Assembly: GCF_902491285.1 (NCBI RefSeq)
Contig: NZ_CABUHK010000021.1
Coordinates: forward strand, 1 to 64,000
Reading direction: 5' to 3'
DNA: 64,000 nt
Source: an uncultured Bacteroides sp.
GTDB lineage: Bacteria > Bacteroidota > Bacteroidia > Bacteroidales > Bacteroidaceae
Shown here: positions 26,427-35,164 of the stretch, in pieces
How the letters are laid out: the number at the start of each line of letters is the position of its first letter
Numbering within the stretch: the stretch's first letter is position 1
Translations under genes and position numbers: made by a program
The notes under the pieces: generated by a model
The model's input: only the letters and a program-made list of their open reading frames with translations
The model's database searches: none
Told to the model about the DNA's origin: nothing

Positions 26427-26945
26427 ATCGAGTTCTATTATAGATAAAAAATCGTTACTTATTACCTTTCGAATTTCCGATTACATGGTTGTTTTCGGAT
26501 TTTGCTGTTAACTATTTACAAAGTTAATAAATTATTCTGAAACAGCCGTTATGAAAACTAAAAAGTTATATTGCCGAGACTGCTCCAAAGATTGTGCACG
26601 AACTCGTTCACAATCCCTTTAGCGTCTTGAATGGAGGATAAAAAATCGGCGCGGAGGACAAATTGGGAAACATCACAACGAAATGTAGCGTAGGATGCAG
26701 GAATGGGTGGAAGTTAACTGGCGATTGAACTTGTGCATTTTTCGCATCAGTTCAAATGAATATACACATAACTATTTGTTATTGGGATTATTAGTTGTTG
26801 CATTTCATGCAACAACTGCTACATTGAAAATGACAGCGCCGTCTTGTTGATAAAATGTTGACAAATTTTGTTCGCTACAGACAATTTGCAGACAATAGTT
26901 CAAACTCTGGAAATCCGCTGACCCCTGATCCCTAACCTCGGAGCC
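26427..26945. other. Non-coding right end of the element
   Basis: 519 bp without a convincing gene. It holds a -7 box for the DUF4268 gene (TAACTTTG, complement of 26519-26526), GGAGGACAAA-type repeats (26633-26643, 26653-26662) matching those at the left end, and a perfect 11-bp inverted repeat at 26793-26817. The layout is that of an attachment-site arm region. Confidence 0.65.
26793..26817. repeat. Perfect 11-bp inverted repeat near the right end
   Basis: AGTTGTTGCAT (26793-26803), 3-nt loop TTC, ATGCAACAACT (26807-26817). There is no T-tract, so it is not a typical terminator; a binding site for a recombination accessory protein is possible. Confidence 0.7.
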
Positions 26946-27052
26946 CTTTTTTAATGGAATTGCCTTACCAATCTGTTCCGGTATAAAACAAAAAATCTCT
27001 TGATAACATCTGATTATCAAGAGATTAATTTGTTTTTAGTGATCCGCCTGGG
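26946..27052. repeat. Right 107-bp direct repeat (attachment-site side R)
   Basis: Identical to 14482-14588. It contains a second copy of the histidine kinase 3' end, the 13-bp-stem terminator (stem arms 26994-27006 and 27014-27026) and the 3' end of tRNA-Lys. The terminator here ends the tRNA-Lys transcript on the minus strand. Confidence 0.93.
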
Positions 27053-27112
27053 GCTCGAACCCAGGACCCCAACATTAAAAGTGTTGTGCTCTACCTGCTG
27101 AGCTAGCGAATC
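27040..27112 (-). tRNA. tRNA-Lys (anticodon UUU)
   Basis: 73 nt on the minus strand, folding completely: acceptor GATTCGC/GCGGATC (7 bp with one G-U), discriminator A, D arm GCTC/GAGC, anticodon arm CAACA/TGTTG with loop CTTTTAA (anticodon TTT), T arm CTGGG/CCCAG with loop TTCGAGC. CCA is not encoded. It is the integration target: its last 13 nt are part of the 107-bp repeat. A perfect promoter precedes it (27145-27175). Confidence 0.97.
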
Positions 27113-27144
27113 AATCCTTGTTTGCTTTCTTTCGAATGCGGGTG

Positions 27145-27175
27145 CAAAGGTAGAACATTTTTTTATAACTCCAAA
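27145..27175 (-). promoter_or_regulatory. Promoter of tRNA-Lys
   Basis: On the minus strand TTTG (complement of 27172-27175), a 19-nt spacer and TACCTTTG (complement of 27145-27152): both Bacteroides consensus boxes at ideal spacing, 33 nt before the tRNA 5' end. Confidence 0.8.
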
Positions 27176-27194
27176 AGATTTCAAACATTTTTCT

Positions 27195-27202
27195 TATCTT
27201 TG
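27195..27202 (+). promoter_or_regulatory. -7 promoter box for ettA
   Basis: TATCTTTG, 32 nt before the ettA ATG. It is back to back with the tRNA-Lys promoter; no TTTG at -33. Confidence 0.55.
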
Positions 27203-27233
27203 TGCCATTATCAACAATATACATTATTAATAT

Positions 27234-28925
27234 ATGGCTGCTGACGATAAAAAAATTATCTTCTCAATGGTGGGAGTGAGCAAAGCTTTCACTCCGAATA
27301 AGAATGTGCTGAAAGACATTTACCTGTCCTTCTTCTATGGAGCAAAAATCGGGATTATCGGTTTGAACGGTTCCGGTAAGTCTACTTTATTGAAGATTAT
27401 CGCAGGTTTGGAGAAATCTTATCAGGGCGAAGTGGTATTCTCTCCCGGATACTCTGTAGGTTACTTGGCACAGGAACCTCATCTGGATGACACAAAAACA
27501 GTAAAAGAAGTAGTAATGGAAGGCGTGCAACCTATTGTTGACGCACTTACAGAATACGAAGAAATCAACCAAAAATTCGGCCTGCCCGAGTACTATGAGG
27601 ATCAGGATAAAATGGATGCCCTCTTTACCCGTCAAGGCGAATTGCAGGATATTATTGACGCAACAGACGCATGGAATCTCGATAGTAAACTGGAACGTGC
27701 GATGGATGCCCTTCGCTGTCCGCCCGAAGACCAACCGGTAGTCAATCTTTCCGGTGGCGAACGTCGCCGTGTGGCTCTCTGCCGTCTACTCTTGCAGAAA
27801 CCCGATATTCTGTTGCTCGATGAGCCTACCAACCACCTGGACGCAGAGTCTATTGACTGGCTGGAGCAACACTTGCAACAATACGAAGGAACAGTTATTG
27901 CCGTAACCCACGACCGTTATTTCCTCGACCACGTTGCCGGATGGATTCTCGAACTCGACCGTGGCGAAGGTATTCCCTGGAAAGGCAACTACTCTTCCTG
28001 GCTGGAACAGAAAACCAAACGTATGGAAATGGAAGAGAAAACAGTCAGCAAACGTCGCAAGACGTTGGAACGCGAGCTTGAATGGGTTCGTATGGCTCCG
28101 AAAGCCCGTCAGGCAAAAGGTAAAGCCCGTCTTAACTCTTACGATAAATTGCTGAATGAAGACGTAAAAGAGAAAGAGGAGAAACTCGAAATATTTATCC
28201 CGAACGGTCCTCGTCTGGGTAACAAAGTAATCGAAGCCAAACATGTAGCCAAAGCCTATGGCGACAAACTTCTCTTCGACGACTTGAACTTCATGCTTCC
28301 CCCTAACGGCATTGTCGGTGTAATCGGTCCCAATGGTGCAGGAAAAACTACTTTGTTCCGCCTGATTATGGGCTTGGATACAGTAGACAAAGGCGAATTT
28401 GAAGTAGGAGAGACTGTGAAAGTAGCTTATGTAGACCAGCAACACCGTGATATCGACCCGAACAAGAGCGTTTATCAAGTCATCTCCGGCGGTAATGAAT
28501 TGATTCGTATGGGTGGACGTGATGTAAATGCCCGTGCCTACCTTTCCCGCTTCAACTTCTCCGGTGGCGACCAGGAAAAACTTTGCGGCGTCCTTTCCGG
28601 TGGTGAAAGAAACCGTCTGCATCTGGCGATGGCTTTGAAAGAAGAAGGCAACGTACTGCTGCTCGATGAGCCTACCAATGACATCGACGTAAATACATTG
28701 CGTGCACTGGAAGAAGGTTTGGAAGACTTCGCAGGTTGTGCGGTAGTTATCTCCCACGACCGTTGGTTCCTCGACCGTATCTGTACACACATCCTTGCTT
28801 TCGAAGGAGACTCCAACGTATTCTACTTTGAAGGCTCTTATTCAGAGTACGAAGAAAATAAATTGAAACGTTTAGGAAATGAAGAGCCGAAACGTGTTCG
28901 TTATAGAAAGCTAATGACTGACTAA
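27234..28925 (+). CDS. ettA: Energy-dependent translational throttle protein EttA (ABC-F ATPase)
   Basis: A 563-residue soluble protein with two ABC ATPase cassettes and no membrane domain. First cassette: Walker A GLNGSGKSTLL (about residue 44), signature VNLSGGERRRVALCR, Walker B ILLLDEPTNHLD. Second cassette: GPNGAGKTTLFR, VLSGGERNRLHLAMAL, VLLLDEPTNDID. The linker (P-site tRNA interaction motif region) is Arg/Lys-rich (RKTLERELEWVRMAPKARQ). The length and linker fit EttA among ABC-F proteins. EttA binds the ribosomal E site and gates the first elongation cycles according to ATP/ADP. Own promoter and terminator, so monocistronic. Confidence 0.93.
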   Translation: MAADDKKIIFSMVGVSKAFTPNKNVLKDIYLSFFYGAKIGIIGLNGSGKSTLLKIIAGLEKSYQGEVVFSPGYSVGYLAQEPHLDDTKTVKEVVMEGVQPIVDALTEYEEINQKFGLPEYYEDQDKMDALFTRQGELQDIIDATDAWNLDSKLERAMDALRCPPEDQPVVNLSGGERRRVALCRLLLQKPDILLLDEPTNHLDAESIDWLEQHLQQYEGTVIAVTHDRYFLDHVAGWILELDRGEGIPWKGNYSSWLEQKTKRMEMEEKTVSKRRKTLERELEWVRMAPKARQAKGKARLNSYDKLLNEDVKEKEEKLEIFIPNGPRLGNKVIEAKHVAKAYGDKLLFDDLNFMLPPNGIVGVIGPNGAGKTTLFRLIMGLDTVDKGEFEVGETVKVAYVDQQHRDIDPNKSVYQVISGGNELIRMGGRDVNARAYLSRFNFSGGDQEKLCGVLSGGERNRLHLAMALKEEGNVLLLDEPTNDIDVNTLRALEEGLEDFAGCAVVISHDRWFLDRICTHILAFEGDSNVFYFEGSYSEYEENKLKRLGNEEPKRVRYRKLMTD

Positions 28926-28977
28926 GATTTGATAATAGATTGGAAGTTTATAAAAACTTTATAAATCAGAATGAAAG

Positions 28978-29006
28978 GCTCTGCAAGAACTTGCAGGGCT
29001 TTTTTG
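28978..29006 (+). terminator. Intrinsic terminator after ettA
   Basis: GCTCTGCAAG (28978-28987) pairs with CTTGCAGGGC (28990-28999), one G-U pair and a 2-nt nominal loop (probably opening to 4), followed by TTTTTTG. Confidence 0.85.
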
Positions 29007-29083
29007 TTCCTTAACGCAATAAAATGTTTATCTCTCTTAAAATTTTGTAGCAGGAATGTAACGTAGGTCTAAATAATATTAAT

Positions 29084-29091
29084 TACCTTTG
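29084..29091 (+). promoter_or_regulatory. -7 promoter box for the TonB-dependent receptor operon
   Basis: TACCTTTG, 55 nt before the ATG at 29146. I see no cobalamin or other riboswitch-like conserved boxes in the 220 bp upstream. Confidence 0.55.
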
Positions 29092-29145
29092 CTTAATCAA
29101 ACAATAATTAATAAACGATTTTCCTTAATTAACAAAGAGAATTTT

Positions 29146-31887
29146 ATGAGAAAACATTTTATTCATTTCCTGTTGGCAACCATGTTAATGGTAGGTACTG
29201 CAGCTACGGCTATTGCCCAGACAACAGTGAAAGGACAGGTGGTAGATGCGGATACAGATGAGCCATTAATTGGCGCTACTGTGACTGTTGAGGGAATTTC
29301 TCAAGGTAGTGTGACTGATGTAGATGGTTACTTTACTCTGAAGATGACTAAGAATGGTACTTTAATTGTTAAGTATCTTGGTTATAAAGAATTGCGGAAG
29401 AAGATAACTCAACACGGCACTATTGATTTGGGAGTTCTGAAATTAACACCTGACGCCATCGCATTGAATGACGTTACTATTACTTCTTCAGTGGCTGTAG
29501 CGCGTAAGACTCCTGTGGCTGTTTCGACTATTGATCCCGTTTTTATTGAAGAAAAACTAGGAACGCAAGAGTTTCCGGAGATATTGAAATCCACTCCGGG
29601 CGTATATGCCACTAAACAAGGTGGTGGATATGGTGATTCTAAGATTAACATGCGCGGCTTTAAGACAGAAAATATAGCTGTGATGATTAATGGTGTACCT
29701 ATGAATGATATGGAATGGGGTGGCGTCTATTGGTCAAACTGGGCTGGATTGGCAGATGTGACACGTTCAATGCAGACACAGCGCGGTTTGGGTGCAGCAA
29801 AAGTTTCTGCTCCATCTGTCGGTGGTTCTATCAATATTGTAACCAAGACAATTGATGCCCAAAAAGGTGGTTCTGTTTCCTATGCTATGGGTAATGACGG
29901 ATATAATAAAATACTTTTTACAGTATCCACAGGCTTGAGTAAGTCCGGTTGGGCGATGTCCATACTAGGCGGTAAGACTTGGGGAGACGGATATATTCAA
30001 GGGACTGAATTTGAAGGTTATAATTGGTTTGTGAATATAGCAAAGCGTTTCAATGATAATCATCAATTATCCTTTACTGCGTTTGCGGCGCCCCAATGGC
30101 ATAATCAGCGTAATAATAATGATGGATTGTTTATTGACAGTTGGCAGTCATTAGCCAAAAATTATATGAATGGAGACAGTCCGTATAAATACAACCCGTC
30201 ATACGGTTTTGGGCGTAACGGTGAACGTAAGACTTCTGCATACAATCAGTATAATAAGCCTCAAATCTCAATGAACCATTTGTGGCAAATTGATACTAAA
30301 TCCAGTTTGAGCACAGCTCTTTATGTATCAATAGGTCGTGGGGCAGGATATTCAGGTCAAGGATTGACATCTGATGACAGAAATGCATGGTATGGTTCCT
30401 CATATGGTACTTTGAATACAAAATTCCGTAAATCGGACGGTACTTTTGCTTATGATGAGATTTATGATTTGAATGAAGCGAGTGAAAATGGTTCGGTGAT
30501 GGCAATGTCCAAGTCTAAGAATGAACACAATTGGTATGGACTGCTTTCTACTTATACAACTAGATTCGGAGAGAACATCGACTTTTATGGTGGTGTTGAT
30601 GTCCGTTATTATAAAGGAACACATACCAATGAATTAGTTGACCTTTACGGTGGTAAATATTTTGTAGACTCATCTTCCAGAAAGAACGTATTGGTAGCTA
30701 ATAATGTTGCTGCGGCTGATCCGAGTTTTGTTAACCAGAAGTTGCAGGTAGGAGACGTTGTATATCGTGATTATGATGGCTATGTTGTATCAGAAGGCGC
30801 ATTTGCACAGGCTGAATATAATAAAGGCAATCTAAATGCATTTATAGCCGGTTCAATTTCGAATACAGGTAACTGGCGTTACGACCGTTTCTACTACGAC
30901 AAGGCACATGCCAAATCAAAAACAGTGAACTTCATAGGCTGGACGGCTAAAGGTGGTTTGAATTATAATCTAGGAGAACATCATAATGTCTTTGGTAATA
31001 TCGGATTTATTAGTCGTGCTCCTTTCTTCTCTGGTGGAGCCTTTTTGCAATCTACTACAAGTAACATGACAAATTCGGATGCTGTGAATGAGAAGATTTT
31101 CTCAGCAGAATTAGGTTATGGTTTCCGCTCTAAATACTTCACTGCCAATTTGAATATTTATCATACAAAATGGATGGATAAGACTATGACCAAAGGCATC
31201 GAAGTTCTGGATAATGGTAAGTTTGTAGACCGTATGGGGTTGAACATGAGTGGTGTAGATGCTCTTCATCAAGGTATTGAACTAGACTTTGTAGCCAGAC
31301 CTCTTTATTGGTTGGATGTTACAGGTATGCTTTCGATTGGAAACTGGCGATGGACAAGTAATGCCAAAGGATATTTCTATGATTCATCCGGTCAGCCGGT
31401 TTCAAAATATGGAAAGAATGCAGAAGGAAATGTAGAGATTGTTCATGCTTCCGGCATTCAAGCAGAAGACCATGCGTCTATGATAGTTAACTTGAAAGAT
31501 GTCAAGGTCGGTGGTTCTGCTCAAACGACTGCTGCTTTAGGTACTATCTTTAAGATAAATAAGCAACTTCGTGTCGGTGTAGATTGGAATTTATATGCAC
31601 GTAATTATGCAGACTGGTCATTTAATGCTAATGATATAGCGCTTAATGGAGTGAAAGATTACTCAACACCTTGGCGTATTCCGACAGCTAGTACATTTGA
31701 TTTGAATGCTAATTATCGTTTTGAGATAGGTAAGGTTGGCGCGAGTATTTCAGGAAATGTAGAGAATGTGTTTAATCAGGAATATATCACGGATGCAACA
31801 GATGGTGGTAATCATGACTGGAAAACATCTTATGTATTCTATGGATTTGGTCGTACATTTAGCGTCAGACTTAAACTTAACTTTTAA
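29146..31887 (+). CDS. TonB-dependent outer-membrane receptor with carboxypeptidase-regulatory-like domain
   Basis: About 913 residues from MRKHFIHFLLATMLMVGTAA (start chosen because the signal peptide begins here; upstream codons are not signal-like). Cleavage after AIAQ. Residues of about 25-105 are a CarboxypepD_reg-like domain (VDADTDEPLIGATVTVEG). The plug follows (EILKSTPGVYATKQGGG, INMRGFKTENIAVMINGVP, GGSINIVTKTID) and then a 22-strand-type barrel ending in FSVRLKLNF. It imports a substrate with TonB/ExbBD energy. The next gene encodes a surface lipoprotein, giving a receptor/lipoprotein pair outside any carbohydrate-degradation locus; the ligand cannot be inferred. Confidence 0.92.
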   Translation: MRKHFIHFLLATMLMVGTAATAIAQTTVKGQVVDADTDEPLIGATVTVEGISQGSVTDVDGYFTLKMTKNGTLIVKYLGYKELRKKITQHGTIDLGVLKLTPDAIALNDVTITSSVAVARKTPVAVSTIDPVFIEEKLGTQEFPEILKSTPGVYATKQGGGYGDSKINMRGFKTENIAVMINGVPMNDMEWGGVYWSNWAGLADVTRSMQTQRGLGAAKVSAPSVGGSINIVTKTIDAQKGGSVSYAMGNDGYNKILFTVSTGLSKSGWAMSILGGKTWGDGYIQGTEFEGYNWFVNIAKRFNDNHQLSFTAFAAPQWHNQRNNNDGLFIDSWQSLAKNYMNGDSPYKYNPSYGFGRNGERKTSAYNQYNKPQISMNHLWQIDTKSSLSTALYVSIGRGAGYSGQGLTSDDRNAWYGSSYGTLNTKFRKSDGTFAYDEIYDLNEASENGSVMAMSKSKNEHNWYGLLSTYTTRFGENIDFYGGVDVRYYKGTHTNELVDLYGGKYFVDSSSRKNVLVANNVAAADPSFVNQKLQVGDVVYRDYDGYVVSEGAFAQAEYNKGNLNAFIAGSISNTGNWRYDRFYYDKAHAKSKTVNFIGWTAKGGLNYNLGEHHNVFGNIGFISRAPFFSGGAFLQSTTSNMTNSDAVNEKIFSAELGYGFRSKYFTANLNIYHTKWMDKTMTKGIEVLDNGKFVDRMGLNMSGVDALHQGIELDFVARPLYWLDVTGMLSIGNWRWTSNAKGYFYDSSGQPVSKYGKNAEGNVEIVHASGIQAEDHASMIVNLKDVKVGGSAQTTAALGTIFKINKQLRVGVDWNLYARNYADWSFNANDIALNGVKDYSTPWRIPTASTFDLNANYRFEIGKVGASISGNVENVFNQEYITDATDGGNHDWKTSYVFYGFGRTFSVRLKLNF

Positions 31888-31907
31888 AATTTAATTGATT
31901 AAAAACG

Positions 31908-33836
31908 ATGAAGAAAAATCTATTTATTCCATTGGCGGCATTGATATTGCTGGCAGGGTGCGATTATAATGATAAGTACTTCGATGGTCTTGACGAGATT
32001 AGTAGGCCAACTGATGTGAAGAAAATCGAGTATACGTTGACTAATGAAGATTATGCAACGATTGCTTCTAATGCAACAAATAAGGCTTTGGCTAAGGAAA
32101 GAGGGCACGAGGACGAACTGGCAGCACTGAAAACGTCCATGACCTTTACTACAACAATCACTTCAATTGATTATCTTCCCGCCTTTATAGCTGCAAAATG
32201 GTACACTGCTGATGATAAATCCGTAGTAAAGATTACTTGCAATGAAGAGGGAAGCGAGTCCAGCCTGTCTGAAGCGGTAGTAAAATTCAGCAAAGGAGAA
32301 TTATACACTTTGACAGATGCCGATTATAAGAAAGTTTGGGGAGAAGATATTAATATATTCTCTCCATCTCACCCGGCTTCTGATTATTTGCCGGAGATTC
32401 TGGCTGCTGCTGTTCCTGATGCAGAAGCGGGCGCTTATGTTTATGCGTCATACAATGTATCAGACCGTGAGCCGGTTGCTATAAGTTATGCTTTTAAAGA
32501 AGATTTTGAAGGTACGGAGCATAAAGTTGATATTGAAAGTAGTAAATGGACTAATATCACTGTAGCAGGAAAGAATAAATGGCAAGGTTATTCATTTGGC
32601 GGAAATTTGTATGCTAATATTTCTGCCTATAACCATAATGAGGACTTAAATGCGTATCTAGTTTCTAAGAAGATAGCAATTGAAGAAAACATGCTGCTGA
32701 CTTTTGATGCATTGTATGCTAATTATAAAACTGAAGGCGGTAGGGTATCGGTATTAGTTTATACCGATTTGGATGAAGTAACTGCTGAAACTTTGGCTGC
32801 TGCAACTCCGGATGATTTAACTTCACGGTTTACTATCCCTACTTCAACAACAGGTAGTGGTGATCTTGCGAATGTAGGTGATGTCGATTTGTCTTCATAT
32901 GCCGGTCAGGAAATACGTATTGCATTCCGATACGTTGGAAATGGTGTTACTGGTGAAACTTCTACTATTCGTATTGATAATGTGGCAATCAAAACTCCGG
33001 GTAAAAATACATATTCTATAGTAAACTCTCTATATGAGTATAATGGCGAAGTTTGGGAAGCATATTCAGGTGCAGATATCAGCGTATTGAGCCAATCGGA
33101 TTTTATTCGTATGGGATTGAAATACGATAACTTCAGTTCCTCGGCGAAACCGGATACCTATTTGCCTACTTATATGGCTTTAACCTATCCGTATGCACAA
33201 AAAGATGATTTGAAATGTGTTGCATACAAATATTATGATGGGAAAGATACTTTCATTCAAGTTGGAGAGTATAAATGTGGTGAAGGTAACGTATGGGCTA
33301 GAACAAGCAATGTAGTAACTAACCAATTCAAACGTTCAAAAGGTGAATGGAAATATAGCCCAGATGTAACGATTGAACTGAAACCGGGTAGAAACCAACC
33401 GGAAGTGGCGGAATATTTCCAGGCAATCGTTGACTATGTTGCTAATGATCCGACAAAAGGTGAAGACTATTATCAGACAGGTTATAAAAATGCAGAGTTC
33501 TATTATGGTGCTTCATCCTACCAGAATAATATCAGTTTCAAGAAATCGTCGTGGAGAAGCTCTTGTCTGGCAGGTGAGAAAGCATACGGTTCGATGTCCG
33601 ATGGTGAGTTGGATGATCTGCAGAAGAAACGTTTGCCTGAAGCATTTATTCCGGCATTAGAGAAACTTCATTCAGATGCAGATCTTTTGCCAAGTGGAAC
33701 TGAACTTAACTATATAATTAATTTCGGAATTTATGAAGATAATTCTATTACTAAATGCACACACACTATTGCATATAAAGTAATAGGTAAGGGTAAGTTT
33801 GAATACGTTCCAGATTCATTCCAACCTCTTGAATAA
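31908..33836 (+). CDS. Surface lipoprotein with choice-of-anchor J-like domain
   Basis: A 642-residue lipoprotein (MKKNLFIPLAALILLAGC, Cys at residue 18, then acidic residues DYNDKYFD compatible with surface export). The middle region has a jelly-roll-like stretch typical of choice-of-anchor J domains (YAFKEDFEGTEHKVD, then AYLVSKKIAI, IRIAFRYVGNG and IRIDNVAIKTPG). The rest is unrecognised. It begins 20 nt after the receptor stop and is presumably its ligand-binding partner, comparable in position to SusD but of a different fold. A terminator follows at 33866. Confidence 0.8.
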   Translation: MKKNLFIPLAALILLAGCDYNDKYFDGLDEISRPTDVKKIEYTLTNEDYATIASNATNKALAKERGHEDELAALKTSMTFTTTITSIDYLPAFIAAKWYTADDKSVVKITCNEEGSESSLSEAVVKFSKGELYTLTDADYKKVWGEDINIFSPSHPASDYLPEILAAAVPDAEAGAYVYASYNVSDREPVAISYAFKEDFEGTEHKVDIESSKWTNITVAGKNKWQGYSFGGNLYANISAYNHNEDLNAYLVSKKIAIEENMLLTFDALYANYKTEGGRVSVLVYTDLDEVTAETLAAATPDDLTSRFTIPTSTTGSGDLANVGDVDLSSYAGQEIRIAFRYVGNGVTGETSTIRIDNVAIKTPGKNTYSIVNSLYEYNGEVWEAYSGADISVLSQSDFIRMGLKYDNFSSSAKPDTYLPTYMALTYPYAQKDDLKCVAYKYYDGKDTFIQVGEYKCGEGNVWARTSNVVTNQFKRSKGEWKYSPDVTIELKPGRNQPEVAEYFQAIVDYVANDPTKGEDYYQTGYKNAEFYYGASSYQNNISFKKSSWRSSCLAGEKAYGSMSDGELDDLQKKRLPEAFIPALEKLHSDADLLPSGTELNYIINFGIYEDNSITKCTHTIAYKVIGKGKFEYVPDSFQPLE

Positions 33837-33865
33837 AGAAACAATATTTTTGTAATAAACATAGT

Positions 33866-33907
33866 AAAGGCTGCTCGCGTAATGGTGAGTAGCCTTTATG
33901 TTTTTTG
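33866..33907 (+). terminator. Intrinsic terminator after the receptor/lipoprotein operon
   Basis: AAAGGCTGCTC (33866-33876) pairs with GAGTAGCCTTT (33887-33897), one G-U pair, followed by ATGTTTTTTG. Confidence 0.85.
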
Positions 33908-33941
33908 TTCAATTCTTAAACAATGTAATTGCAATATCCTT

Positions 33942-35042
33942 TTACATCTTCACCCTCATCACCACCGGATTATGGTCGCTATAATTCAAATCCGGTGAAA
34001 AATAATCCGTGCTCTTCAATTCCGGTGAATGGAGAATATAGTCGATTCTCAGCAGATGTTTGAAATACTTGAAAGTGTACATATATCCGTGTCCGCTTGT
34101 CTTGAATCCATCCTGCAACTTATCACCTTTCACCGTGTGATACACATAAGACGAAGGCAGGGAGTTAAAGTCACCGCAGACTAGAGTAGGATAGGGGGAA
34201 TCGGAAATCAACAGGTTAAGAATATTAGCTTGGACGGCACGTTTTTCAAAGTTCTCGTACAGTCCGTCCATTAGAGTAAGAGCCGCACGTTCTGCCTGTT
34301 GCGTATCATCCGTGCGGAGTTCCCTTTCCAGCTTGCGCTTGTTACGGCTCACTTCTGTAGTTTGGAGATGATTATTAAACAAACGAATCATTCGCCCGTT
34401 GACCTCAATATCACACCAAAGACTGCAATTCTTGGAATCAGGATAGATGATAAGATGCTCCTCTTTGATAGGATAGCGGCTGAATACAGCCAGTTGTAAC
34501 AACTGCTCCCCTTCGGGAGAAGAAGGTATGTAATGGTAAGACCAGTCGGAGAGAGCCACGCAAAGACTGTCAACACCAAATTCGCTATTAATGCCAAACT
34601 CCTGAAAACAAAGAATATCCGCTTGCTGGCTCTTCATGTAAGCAGCGATTTCTTTGCATGAATAGCCTGTATGCTCGTGGTTGAAAGCATCGACATTATA
34701 GGTCGCCACGGTCAATACTCCCGGAGTATATGCCCCCATTTTGACCATCGGCTTCGAAGCCGGGCTGAAAAGAGGAAACTGGAGCACACTACTGATATAT
34801 CCCCAATTGCAAAATATAGCAATCAAAGGAATGAAAACCCAGCACCGCCAACGGGCAGTCCAATAAATGGCAATGGCCAGGTTTGCCAACAAAAGCACAG
34901 GCAGACCTAAACCGATGAAAGGCATAAATTTGAAACTGTCCGGTGTGGCGCTGCCTGCAAAAGCACCGGCTATTGTTACGCCTGCCAAGACGCCGGTCAG
35001 CAGGATAGATATGTAGTAAAATAGTCTGTAAAAGGCTTTCAT
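33942..35042 (-). CDS. Endonuclease/exonuclease/phosphatase family membrane protein
   Basis: A 366-residue protein with three hydrophobic N-terminal segments (residues of about 8-30, 40-62, 68-90), then an EEP catalytic domain: VATYNVDAFNHE, ILCFQEFGIN (catalytic Glu), LFNNHLQTTEV, LVCGDFNSLPSSYVYHTV (metal site) and SDHNPVVMRV (catalytic His). EEP proteins cleave phosphodiester bonds in nucleic acids, lipids or inositol phosphates; the topology places this domain outside the cytoplasm, which makes a lipid or extracellular nucleic-acid substrate more likely. Convergent with the lipoprotein gene. Confidence 0.87.
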   Translation of the reverse strand: MKAFYRLFYYISILLTGVLAGVTIAGAFAGSATPDSFKFMPFIGLGLPVLLLANLAIAIYWTARWRCWVFIPLIAIFCNWGYISSVLQFPLFSPASKPMVKMGAYTPGVLTVATYNVDAFNHEHTGYSCKEIAAYMKSQQADILCFQEFGINSEFGVDSLCVALSDWSYHYIPSSPEGEQLLQLAVFSRYPIKEEHLIIYPDSKNCSLWCDIEVNGRMIRLFNNHLQTTEVSRNKRKLERELRTDDTQQAERAALTLMDGLYENFEKRAVQANILNLLISDSPYPTLVCGDFNSLPSSYVYHTVKGDKLQDGFKTSGHGYMYTFKYFKHLLRIDYILHSPELKSTDYFSPDLNYSDHNPVVMRVKM

Positions 35043-35164
35043 CTAATCTTATAAGTTGTTTATTGAATAGTATATCGCAATTAGTTATTAATATATTATT
35101 TGTCTGTTGTACAGTCTGTCATGCAGGCTGCATATTAGAGGGGCATATTAGATACACTACACTC

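Larger units (their letters stand above)
14482..27052. mobile_element. Integrated mobilizable element in tRNA-Lys, about 12.5 kb, partly decayed
   Basis: Bounded by perfect 107-bp direct repeats, with an intact tRNA-Lys(UUU) reconstituted at the right end. Contents left to right: tyrosine integrase (frameshifted), AlbA_2-type ATPase, helical-repeat/FRG protein, integrase 3' remnant, excisionase-like HTH, primase-helicase (in-frame TAA), candidate oriT, MobV relaxase (in-frame TAG), second FRG protein, small broken gene, DUF4268 protein, and about 500 bp of non-coding right end. The int-HTH-primase-mob order resembles Bacteroides mobilizable elements of the NBU/MTn type, which depend on a helper conjugative element for transfer. 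The lesions suggest this copy can no longer move unaided. Confidence 0.9.

Noticed and set aside
28926..29145. Riboswitch in the leader of the TonB-dependent receptor
   Set aside because: I found none of the conserved boxes of cobalamin, TPP or other common riboswitches; the leader after the -7 box is only about 50 nt.
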